In this document: positions 24,091-33,514 of the stretch, one piece after another | Layout: every line of letters begins with the position of its first letter | Position numbering within the stretch: position 1 is the stretch's first letter | Assembly (NCBI GenBank): GCA_030765535.1 | Contig: JAVCCH010000062.1 | Coordinates: 1 to 46,091 of the forward strand | Origin: Candidatus Tenebribacter davisii | Lineage (GTDB): Bacteria > Cloacimonadota > Cloacimonadia > Cloacimonadales > TCS61 | Direction of reading: 5' to 3' | Length of the DNA stretch: 46,091 nt | The notes under the pieces: generated by a model | What the model was told of the DNA's origin: nothing | The model's input: the letters and a program-made list of their open reading frames with translations, nothing else | Databases searched by the model: none | Program-made: the position numbers and the translations under genes

Positions 24091-25388
24091 TTAATTAGTT
24101 CGCCTTTTAATGTCCAGCCAACTGCATCAGTTATTTTTACCTTAACAAATTTGCCAATTAAAGTACTATCCCCGGGGAAAACAGTAATTTTGAAGTCTCT
24201 GCTTTTTCCTGCCATTTCATATTCTGATTTTTTACTGATCTGTTCAACATATATCTCTTTGATCTTACCAATTTGTTCTTTATATTTTTGTGTAGTAATA
24301 TCTTGTTGAAGTTCAATAAGTTTTTTTAATCTCTCCAAGCGTATAGTTTCCGGGATCTGATCTTTGAATTCAGCTGCTTTTGTGCCCGTTCTAGGTGAAT
24401 ATTTAAAGGTAAAGGCATAATCAAATTGGATTTTTTTCATCAGATCATAAGTTCTTTGGAATTGTTCTTCAGTTTCACCCGGAAATCCTGCTATTATGTC
24501 TGTTGTTATAGAAATATCGGGCATTGCTTTTCTTAACTTTTGAGTAATATCATAAAAGTGTTGAGATGTATACCCTCGATTCATCCTGGCGAGTATTTCG
24601 TCATCACCGCTTTGCATTGCCAGATGCAGATGTTCACATACCTTATCTGATTCTGCCATCACCTTTATAACGTCATCTGATAAGTCTTTTGGATGTGATG
24701 TAATAAATCTGATCCGTTTAATAGTTTCAATTTTGTTAACCTTTTTCAAGAGTTCTGCAAAGTTTACATTTTTATAGTGGTAGGAATTTACATTCTGACC
24801 AAGTAAAGAAACATCTTTGAATCCCTTCTTCCCTATCTCAGTGATCTCACTTATAATGTCATCAATTGGTCTACTGCGTTCTCTACCACGTGTATATGGT
24901 ACAATGCAATAAGTGCAGAAATTATTACATCCCCGCATTATTGTTACAAATGCATTGAATTTCCCTGAATGGATCGGATAGATATCTTTATATATTTCAG
25001 CGTCATTCACAATTGTATTGCATTCGAAATCGTTTTCATTATAAAGGCCATTTATAATTGCAGGTAAGTGATTATATTGATCTACACCTACAACAAAATC
25101 AATACTGGAATTCATCTCGTTCAACTGTTTATCAAGACGCTGTGCCATACAGCCAATTACACCAATCTTTAAATCCTTCTTACTGCGTTTTCGACTCATC
25201 TCATTGTTTATACGTCCTAAGACACGATCTTCGGCATGTTGTCTTACAGAGCATGTGTTAAAAATAATTACATCAGCAATATTGATATCTTCTACAATTG
25301 AGAAATGTTCTTTTTTTAAAATTGATGCTACTAGTTCACTGTCAGCTACATTCATCTGGCAGCCATATGTTTCTATATAAATATTCAT
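24087..25388 (-). CDS. miaB: tRNA-2-methylthio-N6-dimethylallyladenosine synthase
   Basis: This radical SAM methylthiotransferase adds the 2-methylthio group to i6A37 of tRNA. It is 433 residues. The N-terminal UPF0004 domain supplies three cysteines for the second cluster (TYGCQMN, FNTCSVR, GCMAQR). The radical SAM motif is RGCNNFCTYCIVPYTRGRE (C-x3-C-x2-C), and a C-terminal TRAM domain (about 370-433) binds tRNA. 'YGCQMN' with 'TRGRERSR' favours MiaB over MtaB or RimO. The ATG at 25388 has AAAGGA upstream. It sits between two EIIA-fused transporters in one operon. Confidence 0.95.
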   Translation of the reverse strand: MNIYIETYGCQMNVADSELVASILKKEHFSIVEDINIADVIIFNTCSVRQHAEDRVLGRINNEMSRKRSKKDLKIGVIGCMAQRLDKQLNEMNSSIDFVVGVDQYNHLPAIINGLYNENDFECNTIVNDAEIYKDIYPIHSGKFNAFVTIMRGCNNFCTYCIVPYTRGRERSRPIDDIISEITEIGKKGFKDVSLLGQNVNSYHYKNVNFAELLKKVNKIETIKRIRFITSHPKDLSDDVIKVMAESDKVCEHLHLAMQSGDDEILARMNRGYTSQHFYDITQKLRKAMPDISITTDIIAGFPGETEEQFQRTYDLMKKIQFDYAFTFKYSPRTGTKAAEFKDQIPETIRLERLKKLIELQQDITTQKYKEQIGKIKEIYVEQISKKSEYEMAGKSRDFKITVFPGDSTLIGKFVKVKITDAVGWTLKGELIK

Positions 25389-25402
25389 TAATAATTTTTC
25401 CT

Positions 25403-27265
25403 TTATTTTCTTCTTCTATCACCTAGTAAAACAAGATCACGTAATGCCTCGATATTTTTTGCTTTTAACCATTTTTTCTCAAAATTTGAGTTTTGTACGA
25501 TCTGAGCAATTGCAGCTAAAGCTTGTAAATGGTAATTACGTTCATCACGTGTACCGGTAATAACAAAAACTGTTGTAACTTTTTTTGCATCATTATTGAA
25601 GTTAATTCCATCTTTGCATCTGGCAAGCAGGATATTAAACTTCTTTTCTCCTTCAATAATAATATGAGGTATTGCCAGAGATTCTGTTAGAACTGTGGAA
25701 CTTTCTGCTTCTCTCTCCAGTATTTTATTATAATAATATTCGCTACTTTTATTAATACTTTTAGAAACATTATCTGCTACAATATGGAAAAATTCTTCTT
25801 TTGTTAATGTTTTATCAATATCAAGAATAATTGCTTTTTCTATAAGTCTATCAAACCTGTCTATATGAAGGTTATCACGTTCACGAATAATTTCTTTCAA
25901 CTCAATATCAAGTGATGTTGTTTCCAGATCTTTAGCTTTGATCTTATTAATCAGCTGCAATAAGGCAGATTCTTTATTAGAGCTAATCCTGCCAAAGAAC
26001 CAATACCAGCTTAATCCCATCAAGATAAAAATAGATGTGATTAACAAAGGCAATCTTCCCATTTCAATAATTATAAATATGTATGCTAAGATAGCTATTA
26101 TTTGTAAGTATGGATATAATGGACTTTTAAATCGTGGTCGGTAATTTTGGATTCCGCTTTCACGCATAATAATTACAGAAATATTTACAAATATAAATAG
26201 TAACAACATCATTGTTGATGCTGTTTTTACAAGAGTTTCCAAAGGCAGGAATATCACTAATATCATAAAAAAACTAGTAAATAATATTGAATTAGTCGGA
26301 GTTTGATGTTTTTTACTTACTTTTCCAAAAAAGGATGGTAGAAGTTTATCACGACTCATTGCCATTGGATTACGTGAAGACGCCATTATTCCGGCATTAG
26401 CTGTAGAAAAGAAAGCCAGCAATGCTGCAAATGAGAGAATATACATTCCGGGTTTTCCGGCAAATATTAGAGCTGCATCACTTATAGGAGTAAGAGAATA
26501 GAGTTTAGGGGATCCTAAAAGAAGCTTATCTCCTAAGATACCTACTGTTACAAAAACTACAATAACATAAAATATTGTTACAATCGTAAAAGCTAAGATC
26601 ATACCTAGAGGTATATTACGTGTAGGATTTTTCACCTCTCCAGCTACACTTGCTATCTTAGTCAATCCACCATAAGAGATAAAGATCAAGCCTGATGTCA
26701 TGAAAAGTGATTTTATATCACCTTTCATAAACACATCAAAATTACGATTATCAATATGTGGAATTCCTTTAACTATATAATATAAAAGTAAAAATAATAA
26801 AGCAATTACCATAGTTGCCTGTAAACGCCCAGTATGCTTTGTACTCGTGATATTTGTAATTGTAAATATTACACAAAAGATAACTGCGACCAACTTTATT
26901 TGAAAAATAGTAATATCCGGATAAATGATAGATGCAAAAGCACCTATCCCAACTAAAGCAAAAGCACTCTTAAAAGCTAAGGAAAACCAGGCAGAAATTC
27001 CAGCTATCGTACCAAAGCCACTTCCCATACTGCGATGGATAAAGAAATAAGTTCCACCTGATTTGGGCATTGCAGTAGCTAATTCAGATTTACTGAACAT
27101 GGAAGGAAGTACAAGTATTCCGGCAAGCAGGTATGCAAGTATAACAGCAGGACCAGATTTATAATAAGCTAATCCTGGTAATATGAATAAACCCGAACTG
27201 ATCATCGCTCCTGCTGCAATACTGAAAACTGATAATAATCCGAGTTCTTTTTTTAATTTTTCCAT
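25403..27265 (-). CDS. APC-family amino acid permease fused to a PTS EIIA domain
   Basis: A 620-residue inner-membrane protein. Residues about 10-430 form a 12-helix amino acid/polyamine/organocation transporter, with the unwound-helix motif AAGAMISSGLFILPG near the N-terminus and ISYGGLTKIASVAGEVKNP in helix 6. The C-terminal part (about 470-620) is an EIIA domain with the phosphohistidine site ESLAIPHII and the second histidine in RNYHLQAL. The substrate cannot be named. No good ribosome site precedes the ATG at 27265. The gene lies 24 bases after the diguanylate cyclase, so coupled expression is likely. It has the same design as the antiporter in this operon. Confidence 0.88.
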   Translation of the reverse strand: MEKLKKELGLLSVFSIAAGAMISSGLFILPGLAYYKSGPAVILAYLLAGILVLPSMFSKSELATAMPKSGGTYFFIHRSMGSGFGTIAGISAWFSLAFKSAFALVGIGAFASIIYPDITIFQIKLVAVIFCVIFTITNITSTKHTGRLQATMVIALLFLLLYYIVKGIPHIDNRNFDVFMKGDIKSLFMTSGLIFISYGGLTKIASVAGEVKNPTRNIPLGMILAFTIVTIFYVIVVFVTVGILGDKLLLGSPKLYSLTPISDAALIFAGKPGMYILSFAALLAFFSTANAGIMASSRNPMAMSRDKLLPSFFGKVSKKHQTPTNSILFTSFFMILVIFLPLETLVKTASTMMLLLFIFVNISVIIMRESGIQNYRPRFKSPLYPYLQIIAILAYIFIIIEMGRLPLLITSIFILMGLSWYWFFGRISSNKESALLQLINKIKAKDLETTSLDIELKEIIRERDNLHIDRFDRLIEKAIILDIDKTLTKEEFFHIVADNVSKSINKSSEYYYNKILEREAESSTVLTESLAIPHIIIEGEKKFNILLARCKDGINFNNDAKKVTTVFVITGTRDERNYHLQALAAIAQIVQNSNFEKKWLKAKNIEALRDLVLLGDRRRK

Positions 27266-27289
27266 TTTTTTTACTGTTATTAAATTACT

Positions 27290-28411
27290 TTACACAATAA
27301 TTACTTTGTTTTTATTTTTAGTTTTACCTTTGTGCATTGCTTTATCAGCTTTTTTTATTATCTCCATTACTGATGTCTCTTCTTTGTCATACTCAATAAC
27401 ACCAATTGTTGCGGTAAGAGATATTTCTTTATCTTGATAGGTTATTGGAAATTTAGCGATCTGTCCAAGAATTAATTTCGTAACATGAAGAGCTCCCTTA
27501 CTATTTGTTTGCGGAAGGAGCAAGATGAATTCTTCACCACTATAACGTCCTACTATATCTTGTTTTCTTATAAGAGCAACAATTAGATTTGATATTTGTT
27601 TCAAAACAAAATCACCACAATCATGACCATTCTTATCATTAACACTATTAAAGTTATCAAGAGAGATCAAAGCAATTGCGAAAATTTCTTTAGATCTTTC
27701 ATATTTTAATATTTCGTAATCAATTTTTTCTATAATTGCACGACGGTTAGGAAGCTGTGTTAGTGAATCTGTTCTTGTAAGAACATGTAATTTTGAATTA
27801 GATTTTTTCAATTCTTTTTGGGATTTATAAAGTTCAGTTATATCTATTGATAAATTAAAAAGCTCCTGTTTTCCAAATACTGTTTCATATTTATGAAAAC
27901 TGGTAAGTACATTTACAGAAGTTTTATCTTTATGCAAATATTCTGCTTGACCCGATGGGATTTTGATATCGCTATCATATAGATTATCAATATTCTTCAC
28001 AAAATTTTTAAAGGATGAACCAGGGATAATAAGAGATTCGATCATCTTGCCTATTACCTCTTTAGAATTAAATCCATATAATTGTTTAGAAGCGGCATTC
28101 CAATAGGTAATCGTATGATCTTTGGCAATACCAACAATTGCTACACCCGGAAGATCATAAACAATCTTTTCAACCTTCTTTTCATATTCATGCAGTCTAC
28201 AATCAAGATTCGACCATTCATCCAGATCTTCTTTATATTCTCTATGTCTACGATATGTAAAAACAATTAAACAAATACTTAAAACAAAGAAAATTAAAAA
28301 ACATTTAATAATAAGCTTATAATTATAAAAGCCGTATACACCCATCATATTCTGTGAAACTTGAAAAATATTTAATAACAAGATTGAAATTAGAATTATG
28401 ACAGCAATCAC
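27290..28411 (-). CDS. Membrane diguanylate cyclase with PAS domain (GGDEF)
   Basis: This protein makes the second messenger cyclic di-GMP. From the GTG at 28411 it is 373 residues. Two membrane segments (about 1-17 and 30-50) come first, then a PAS domain (about 85-190) and a GGDEF domain (about 205-373). The active-site loop reads RYSGEEF, with Ser for the first Gly, a variant found in some active enzymes. The inhibitory RxxD site (RKQD) lies five residues before it. The GTG has no ribosome site. The frame stays open for 26 more codons to an ATT at 28487-28489, four bases after GGAGG, so the protein may really begin at an AUU codon. A 12-codon frame (28523-28485) ends across that ATT. First gene of the transporter/miaB operon. 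Confidence 0.88.
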   Translation of the reverse strand: MIAVIILISILLLNIFQVSQNMMGVYGFYNYKLIIKCFLIFFVLSICLIVFTYRRHREYKEDLDEWSNLDCRLHEYEKKVEKIVYDLPGVAIVGIAKDHTITYWNAASKQLYGFNSKEVIGKMIESLIIPGSSFKNFVKNIDNLYDSDIKIPSGQAEYLHKDKTSVNVLTSFHKYETVFGKQELFNLSIDITELYKSQKELKKSNSKLHVLTRTDSLTQLPNRRAIIEKIDYEILKYERSKEIFAIALISLDNFNSVNDKNGHDCGDFVLKQISNLIVALIRKQDIVGRYSGEEFILLLPQTNSKGALHVTKLILGQIAKFPITYQDKEISLTATIGVIEYDKEETSVMEIIKKADKAMHKGKTKNKNKVIIV

Positions 28412-28571
28412 TGCAAGATCAATCGGTGCATTTTTCTTAGTAAGAAATGAACCTGATAATCCAATTTTGAAAGACCGTTTCTTTTTAATAATTCCTCCAG
28501 CTTAAAATAATATTTTTCTTCATATGATCATCATTTACAATAAATATTTTAAATACTTTCACACAATGAAA

Positions 28572-30596
28572 TCAGGATATTTCGCTTCCTTCTTTTACAT
28601 CTCTGTCCGGGTATAATATGGATAGTTTGCCTTCATCTTCCGCAGCTAAGATCATAGCTTGAGATTCAATACCCATTACACTTCGTGGTTTCAGATTTAT
28701 CAGCATTGGAACTTTTCTTCCTATAATGTCTTCAGGTTTATAATCTTTACCAATACCTGCTATAACAGTTCGTTCTTCCCCACCGATATTAACTTTAAGA
28801 TGTAAAAGCTTATTTGATTTCTTAACTCGCTGAGCTTCAAGTATTTTCACAATTCTAAATTCCAGTTTACTGAAATCATCGTAATCTATCTGAGATTTAT
28901 GTTCAACAATTTTTTCTTCTTTCATGTTTCTTTCCTGAGTTTTCTTAAGTATTTCTATTTGCTCTTTAATCTCTTTCTCATCAATCTTTCTAAACAATCT
29001 TTTTACATAATTGATGAAGAATGCAAAGGTTTCATTTTTTATATTATCCCAGTTGATTTTATCTTCAACACCGATCATATCATGCAAAGTTTTCATACTA
29101 ATTGGAATTATTGGTGAAGCGACTATAGATAGTATACGTAAAATATCTAAACATACATACAATGTTTCAGATGCTTTTTCTTTATTCGTACTGATTTCTT
29201 TCCATGGCTGTGTTTCATCAAAGTATTTATTGCCGATTCTGGCAATATCCATAAACTGTTTAGTTGCTTTTCTCACTTGATAATTTGAATATGATCTACC
29301 GATATCTTCTACAAGTTCATGCACTGTTTTTAAAGTTTTTACAGATAATCCAGATAACTCAGTTGGACGTTTGATCTTTCCATCAAAATACTTATTTGAG
29401 AACACGCATGTTCTATTTGCTAAGTTGCCTAAAACATTATTAAGTTCTGAATTTATACGAATTCTAAAGTCTTCCCAGCTAAAATCACTATCTTTTGTTT
29501 CAGGAGCATTTACTGCAAGAACATAACGCAAATATTCACCATCAAAATACCTAAGGTAGTCTTCTACCCAAACTGTCCAGTTACGGCTTGTCGACATTTT
29601 TTTACCTTCCAGGTTCAGGTATTCATTAGCGGGGACATCATGTGGAAGTATATAATTCACTTTTTGTTTTAGAAGCATTGCAGGCCAAATTATTGTATGA
29701 AAAGGTATATTATCTTTTCCTAAAAAGTGTATCATTTTAGTATCTTTATCTAACCAATAATCTTTCCAGCGTTCAGGTTTTCCCAGTTTTTCTGCCCATT
29801 CTTTTGTTGATGTGATATATCCGATCGGCGCATCGAACCAGACATAAAGTACTTTTCCTTCTGTATTCTCCAGTGGTATTGGAACTCCCCAATTCAAGTC
29901 ACGGGTTATTCCTCTTTCCTTTAAACCTTCATTCAACCAGCCAAGAACAAAATTCCTTACATTATCTTTCCAGTAAGTCTTAGAATTAAGCCATTCTCTT
30001 AATTCAGCTTCAAATTTGGGGAGTTCAAGATACCAATGGGTTGTCTCTTTGATAATAGGTATCTCTCCTGAAAGTTTGCTTATAGGATTGATCAACTCCA
30101 TTGCATTGATCAACTTCCCGCAATTATCACATTGATCTCCGCGTGCACCTTCCGCATTACAAAAAGGGCAAATGCCTTCAACATATCTGTCAGATAGGAA
30201 TCGTTTCTGTTTATTATCATAAAACTGTTTCAGTTTCTTTTTAATTATGTAGCCTGCATCAAGTAAATCTGTAAAAAAATCTTGAGAATCTTTAATATGA
30301 TTTTGATGTGAAGTTCCGGAAAAATTATCTAATTGGATATTTAATCCTTTCAGATCAGCCCTCATACTTTTATTAAATTTATCAACTATCTCTTGTGGTG
30401 ATACGTTTTCTTCCTCAGCTTTGAGAGAAATGGGTGTTCCATAATCATCACTACCACCAACATAAAGGACATCATTTCCTAACAGTTTCTGATATCTCAC
30501 AAAAATATCAGCATTCAAATATGATCCTGCAATGTGACCTATATGTAATTTCCCATTTGCATATGTAAGTGCACTAGTTACTAAATACTTTTCCAA
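28572..30596 (-). CDS. metG: Methionyl-tRNA synthetase
   Basis: A class I aminoacyl-tRNA synthetase charging tRNA-Met; 674 residues. The HIGH-type motif is YANGKLHIGHIAG (about 13-25). A zinc knuckle with four cysteines (CPFCNAEGARGDQCDNC, about 143-159) is followed by the catalytic KMSTS loop GKKMSTSRNW. The C-terminal 110 residues form the EMAP/Trbp111-like tRNA-binding domain (DYDDFSKLEFRIVKILEA onward), which promotes dimerisation. The start is a TTG at 30596 with GGAG at the right distance; no in-frame ATG is available. A TTGACA box lies 64 bases upstream. It is separated from the S41 protease by a terminator, so it is its own transcription unit. Confidence 0.96.
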   Translation of the reverse strand: MEKYLVTSALTYANGKLHIGHIAGSYLNADIFVRYQKLLGNDVLYVGGSDDYGTPISLKAEEENVSPQEIVDKFNKSMRADLKGLNIQLDNFSGTSHQNHIKDSQDFFTDLLDAGYIIKKKLKQFYDNKQKRFLSDRYVEGICPFCNAEGARGDQCDNCGKLINAMELINPISKLSGEIPIIKETTHWYLELPKFEAELREWLNSKTYWKDNVRNFVLGWLNEGLKERGITRDLNWGVPIPLENTEGKVLYVWFDAPIGYITSTKEWAEKLGKPERWKDYWLDKDTKMIHFLGKDNIPFHTIIWPAMLLKQKVNYILPHDVPANEYLNLEGKKMSTSRNWTVWVEDYLRYFDGEYLRYVLAVNAPETKDSDFSWEDFRIRINSELNNVLGNLANRTCVFSNKYFDGKIKRPTELSGLSVKTLKTVHELVEDIGRSYSNYQVRKATKQFMDIARIGNKYFDETQPWKEISTNKEKASETLYVCLDILRILSIVASPIIPISMKTLHDMIGVEDKINWDNIKNETFAFFINYVKRLFRKIDEKEIKEQIEILKKTQERNMKEEKIVEHKSQIDYDDFSKLEFRIVKILEAQRVKKSNKLLHLKVNIGGEERTVIAGIGKDYKPEDIIGRKVPMLINLKPRSVMGIESQAMILAAEDEGKLSILYPDRDVKEGSEIS

Positions 30597-30631
30597 ATCT
30601 ATTCTCCATTTAAAATAATTATAAATTAATC

Positions 30632-30660
30632 TTAAATCTGAAACGAAATATAAATGTCAA
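30632..30660 (-). promoter_or_regulatory. Predicted metG promoter
   Basis: TTGACA at 30660-30655 (minus strand). The -10 region 17 bases on reads ATTTAA. The implied leader is about 30 bases. Confidence 0.45.
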
Positions 30661-30726
30661 GAATTATAAAACTATATAATATGTTAGGTAATTATTATAT
30701 TTATTATAAATTACGAAATTAAAAAA

Positions 30727-30752
30727 GACCTTCCAATGGAATTTGGAAGGTC
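30727..30752 (-). terminator. Intrinsic terminator of the trmB-ctp operon
   Basis: On the minus strand GACCTTCCAA and TTGGAAGGTC form a perfect 10-base stem with a 6-base loop, followed directly by TTTTTT. It starts 26 bases past the S41 protease stop. Confidence 0.9.
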
Positions 30753-30777
30753 TCTCACACAAAAATCTATCTAAGAA

Positions 30778-32436
30778 TTACTTATCTTCAGTATCTTTAT
30801 CTTTTTTTGCAAGTTTAACTTCCTCAGCATAATTAAACATCTCTTCCAGAGTAGGATAATCATCAAATATCTTAATAGTTTCCTGAAGTTGTGTATCTTC
30901 TTTAATGCCGGATTTGTAACGTTCCACTTCTCCAAATTTTCTACCAATAATATTGCTGATTAATTCATTCTCGATCCAACTACTTATACTATCAACATCA
31001 ACCTGCTCAAACTCAATTTCTTTTGTTTTCGCATAATTTAACAGACTTTTAATATCCTTTTGTGAAGCTTGATAATCCAAAGTCACATTTTCTTCATTTT
31101 CTAAAAGATAATTTACAGAATAATCAAAGAATATATTCTTTCTTCTAAGCTCTACACCAAACTTAGTAAGTCGTGATTGTTCAATCTCGATATCAGGAGA
31201 AATTCCTCCTCCCCCATACACTATTCTTCCATTATTTGTGTAATAGATGTTTTCATGACTTTTCTCTTCAGATTCTTCCTGCATTTTATCGATCTCTTCT
31301 TTTGAGATGGCACCTGACATTACACGATCATCTTTCAACAATTCATCATTAAGATCTTTATGAATACATCTTCCAGATTTGATATAATATTTAGCAGTTG
31401 TTACTTTAATGCCGTTTCCATCTGAAAGTGGAAATAATCGTTGAACGGATCCTTTTCCAAAAGAAGTTTGACCAACAACTAATCCACGATCCCAATCCTG
31501 CATCGAACCTGCAAAGATCTCTGATGCACTTGCAGATCCTCCATTGATCAACACTACAACCGGGTAATCATCTCGCTTCCTATTATATTTAGTAATATAC
31601 TCGTTACTTGCTTGTGGAATTCTTCCTTTTGTGAACACAACAAGTTTATCTTTCCCAATAAACTCGTTAACAGTATTGATAGATTCTCTTAAAAGTCCAC
31701 CTGGATTGAATCTAAGATCTATAATAAGACCCCTTATCTCAGTTTCTTCAAGTTCATCCAGCTTATCTCTCATATCTGATGTTGTATTAGCATTAAATTG
31801 ACGAATCCTCATATATCCAACACCATTCTCTAGTTTAAATGAATACGGAATACTGTGAATAACAATTATTTCACGAGTGATCTCAAATTCCAACTCATCT
31901 TTTACACCAGGTCTGATAATAGATATAACTACTTTTGTGCCCGGTTCACCACGCATTTTCTTAATTGATTCATCTGTTGTAATACCAACAACACTTTCTC
32001 CGTCAACTTTAGATATTTTATCACCTGCAAGAATTCCCATTCTATAGGCTGGAGTACCTTCAATAGGCGCAACTACTGTTACATAATCACCTTTTTTATC
32101 AATGGATATTCCTAACCCGCCAAATTCACCTTTTGTATCAATACTAAATTTTTCGAATTCATCCGGTGTGAAGAAATTTGTGTGTGGATCAACTTCATCC
32201 AGCATTCCCTTGATAGCTGAATTTATCAATTTATCGATATCCAGGTCTTCAACATAATTCTGTCGTAAATTGAATAGTACTTCACTAAATAACTTCAATT
32301 TCTTGTAGATATTTGTCTCATCTGAGTTCGACGCATCTACATTTACTGTGTTAATTAGAAAAAATCCTATAATTATCCAACCAACTAAGCTTGCAGAAAA
32401 AAGGATCTTACTCAATTTATTTAATTTATCTTTCAT
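30778..32436 (-). CDS. Carboxy-terminal processing protease (S41 family)
   Basis: A 552-residue periplasmic serine protease anchored by one N-terminal membrane segment (about 12-32). An N-terminal helical domain precedes a PDZ domain (about 85-170; GLGISIDKKGDYVTVV, GILAGDKISKVDG). The S41 catalytic part has GGSASASEIFAGSMQD with the catalytic Ser, and SFGKGSVQ with the catalytic Lys. About 150 residues follow the core. CtpA/Prc-type proteases trim envelope proteins and peptidoglycan hydrolases, and a lytic transglycosylase gene is in the same operon. The ATG overlaps the tmk stop (ATGA). Confidence 0.93.
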   Translation of the reverse strand: MKDKLNKLSKILFSASLVGWIIIGFFLINTVNVDASNSDETNIYKKLKLFSEVLFNLRQNYVEDLDIDKLINSAIKGMLDEVDPHTNFFTPDEFEKFSIDTKGEFGGLGISIDKKGDYVTVVAPIEGTPAYRMGILAGDKISKVDGESVVGITTDESIKKMRGEPGTKVVISIIRPGVKDELEFEITREIIVIHSIPYSFKLENGVGYMRIRQFNANTTSDMRDKLDELEETEIRGLIIDLRFNPGGLLRESINTVNEFIGKDKLVVFTKGRIPQASNEYITKYNRKRDDYPVVVLINGGSASASEIFAGSMQDWDRGLVVGQTSFGKGSVQRLFPLSDGNGIKVTTAKYYIKSGRCIHKDLNDELLKDDRVMSGAISKEEIDKMQEESEEKSHENIYYTNNGRIVYGGGGISPDIEIEQSRLTKFGVELRRKNIFFDYSVNYLLENEENVTLDYQASQKDIKSLLNYAKTKEIEFEQVDVDSISSWIENELISNIIGRKFGEVERYKSGIKEDTQLQETIKIFDDYPTLEEMFNYAEEVKLAKKDKDTEDK

Positions 32437-33056
32437 TTATTTAACTCCTTATTCATGATCTTTATTATATCATTATGAATTTCTTTAATACTTTTTTCAC
32501 CATCTAAGACAAAAAATCTATCCGGCTCCTTAGAAGCCATATCTAAAAAACCTTCTCTTACTTTTTTATGGAACTCCATTGATTCTTGTTCCAATCTATC
32601 TGCATCTTTTGCTAAAATTCTTGATAAACCTATCTCTTCCGGTAAGTCTACTAATAAAGTAATATCCGGAATTAGATCAAAAGTTGCATATCTTCTAATT
32701 ATGTCAATAAGCTTTCCATCAATCTTTCTTGCAGCCCCTTGATATGCAAAGGTAGAGTCATAATATCTATCGGAGATAACTATATTCCCTTTTGCCAATT
32801 CAGGTATAATCCACTCTCCAGTATGTTGACTTCTTGAAGCCATATACAATAGTACTTCAGTTTCAGGCAGCATCTCCTTATTATTAATACTCAATAAAAT
32901 ATCACGTATCTCTTCCGAGATCTTTGGTCCGCCGGGTTCACGTGTAAGAAATACTTTTTCCCCTTTTTCTATCAAGTAATCATGCAGCATCTTGGCCTGT
33001 GTTGATTTTCCACAACCTTCAATACCTTCAAAAGTAATAAATAAACTTTTATTCAT
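32433..33056 (-). CDS. tmk: Thymidylate kinase
   Basis: This cytoplasmic kinase phosphorylates dTMP to dTDP for DNA synthesis. It is 207 residues. The P-loop is FEGIEGCGKSTQAKML (about 7-22). The DR(Y/H) motif ISDRYYDSTFAYQGAAR carries the catalytic Arg, and TREPGG is the substrate loop. A lid region (about 140-155) lacks the Arg-rich P-loop substitute seen in other classes, which is unremarkable. It overlaps rimI upstream and the S41 protease downstream by four bases each. Confidence 0.96.
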   Translation of the reverse strand: MNKSLFITFEGIEGCGKSTQAKMLHDYLIEKGEKVFLTREPGGPKISEEIRDILLSINNKEMLPETEVLLYMASRSQHTGEWIIPELAKGNIVISDRYYDSTFAYQGAARKIDGKLIDIIRRYATFDLIPDITLLVDLPEEIGLSRILAKDADRLEQESMEFHKKVREGFLDMASKEPDRFFVLDGEKSIKEIHNDIIKIMNKELNK

Positions 33057-33514
33057 ATTTTATCCTTTATTAATTTATCCATCAAATTTACACCCATTAC
33101 AAGCGCATCATCTTCTGGAAATTTATAGTATTTATTTCTAACTCTCAGCAGTATAAATCCCATTTTATCATATAGCTGTTTTGCTGCATAATTAGAGCTA
33201 CGCACCTCTAGAAAAAATTTATAGCACTTTCCGTCCAGCAATTTAGTCATTATGAATTGAACGAGTTTTTCACCAAAACCCTTTCTCTGGAATTCCGATA
33301 CAATTGCTATATTTGTAATATTAAATTCATCATGAAGCTTCCAGCCACAAATATAACCGATAATGCTGCCTTCCAACTCTAAAATATATGCATATTGCTT
33401 CTCAATTTCTTCAATAAACATCTCTTCTTCCCAGACTGATGAGAAAAGTTCTTTTTCTATGACCATTATGGCAGTGATATCTTCTAATTTCATCTTTCGT
33501 ATCTTTGAATTCAT
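33053..33514 (-). CDS. rimI: GNAT acetyltransferase, RimI-like (ribosomal protein S18 alanine N-acetyltransferase)
   Basis: A 153-residue GNAT enzyme that probably acetylates the N-terminus of ribosomal protein S18 or another protein. The acetyl-CoA loop is SEFQRKGFGEKLVQFI. The C-terminal EVRSSNYAAKQLYDKMGF is the RimI-type signature. The ATG at 33514 overlaps the preceding lytic transglycosylase stop (TGATG); a TTG one codon earlier is possible. RimI is often near tsaB and tsaD, which are not present here, so the exact substrate is inferred from motif alone. Confidence 0.82.
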   Translation of the reverse strand: MNSKIRKMKLEDITAIMVIEKELFSSVWEEEMFIEEIEKQYAYILELEGSIIGYICGWKLHDEFNITNIAIVSEFQRKGFGEKLVQFIMTKLLDGKCYKFFLEVRSSNYAAKQLYDKMGFILLRVRNKYYKFPEDDALVMGVNLMDKLIKDKI

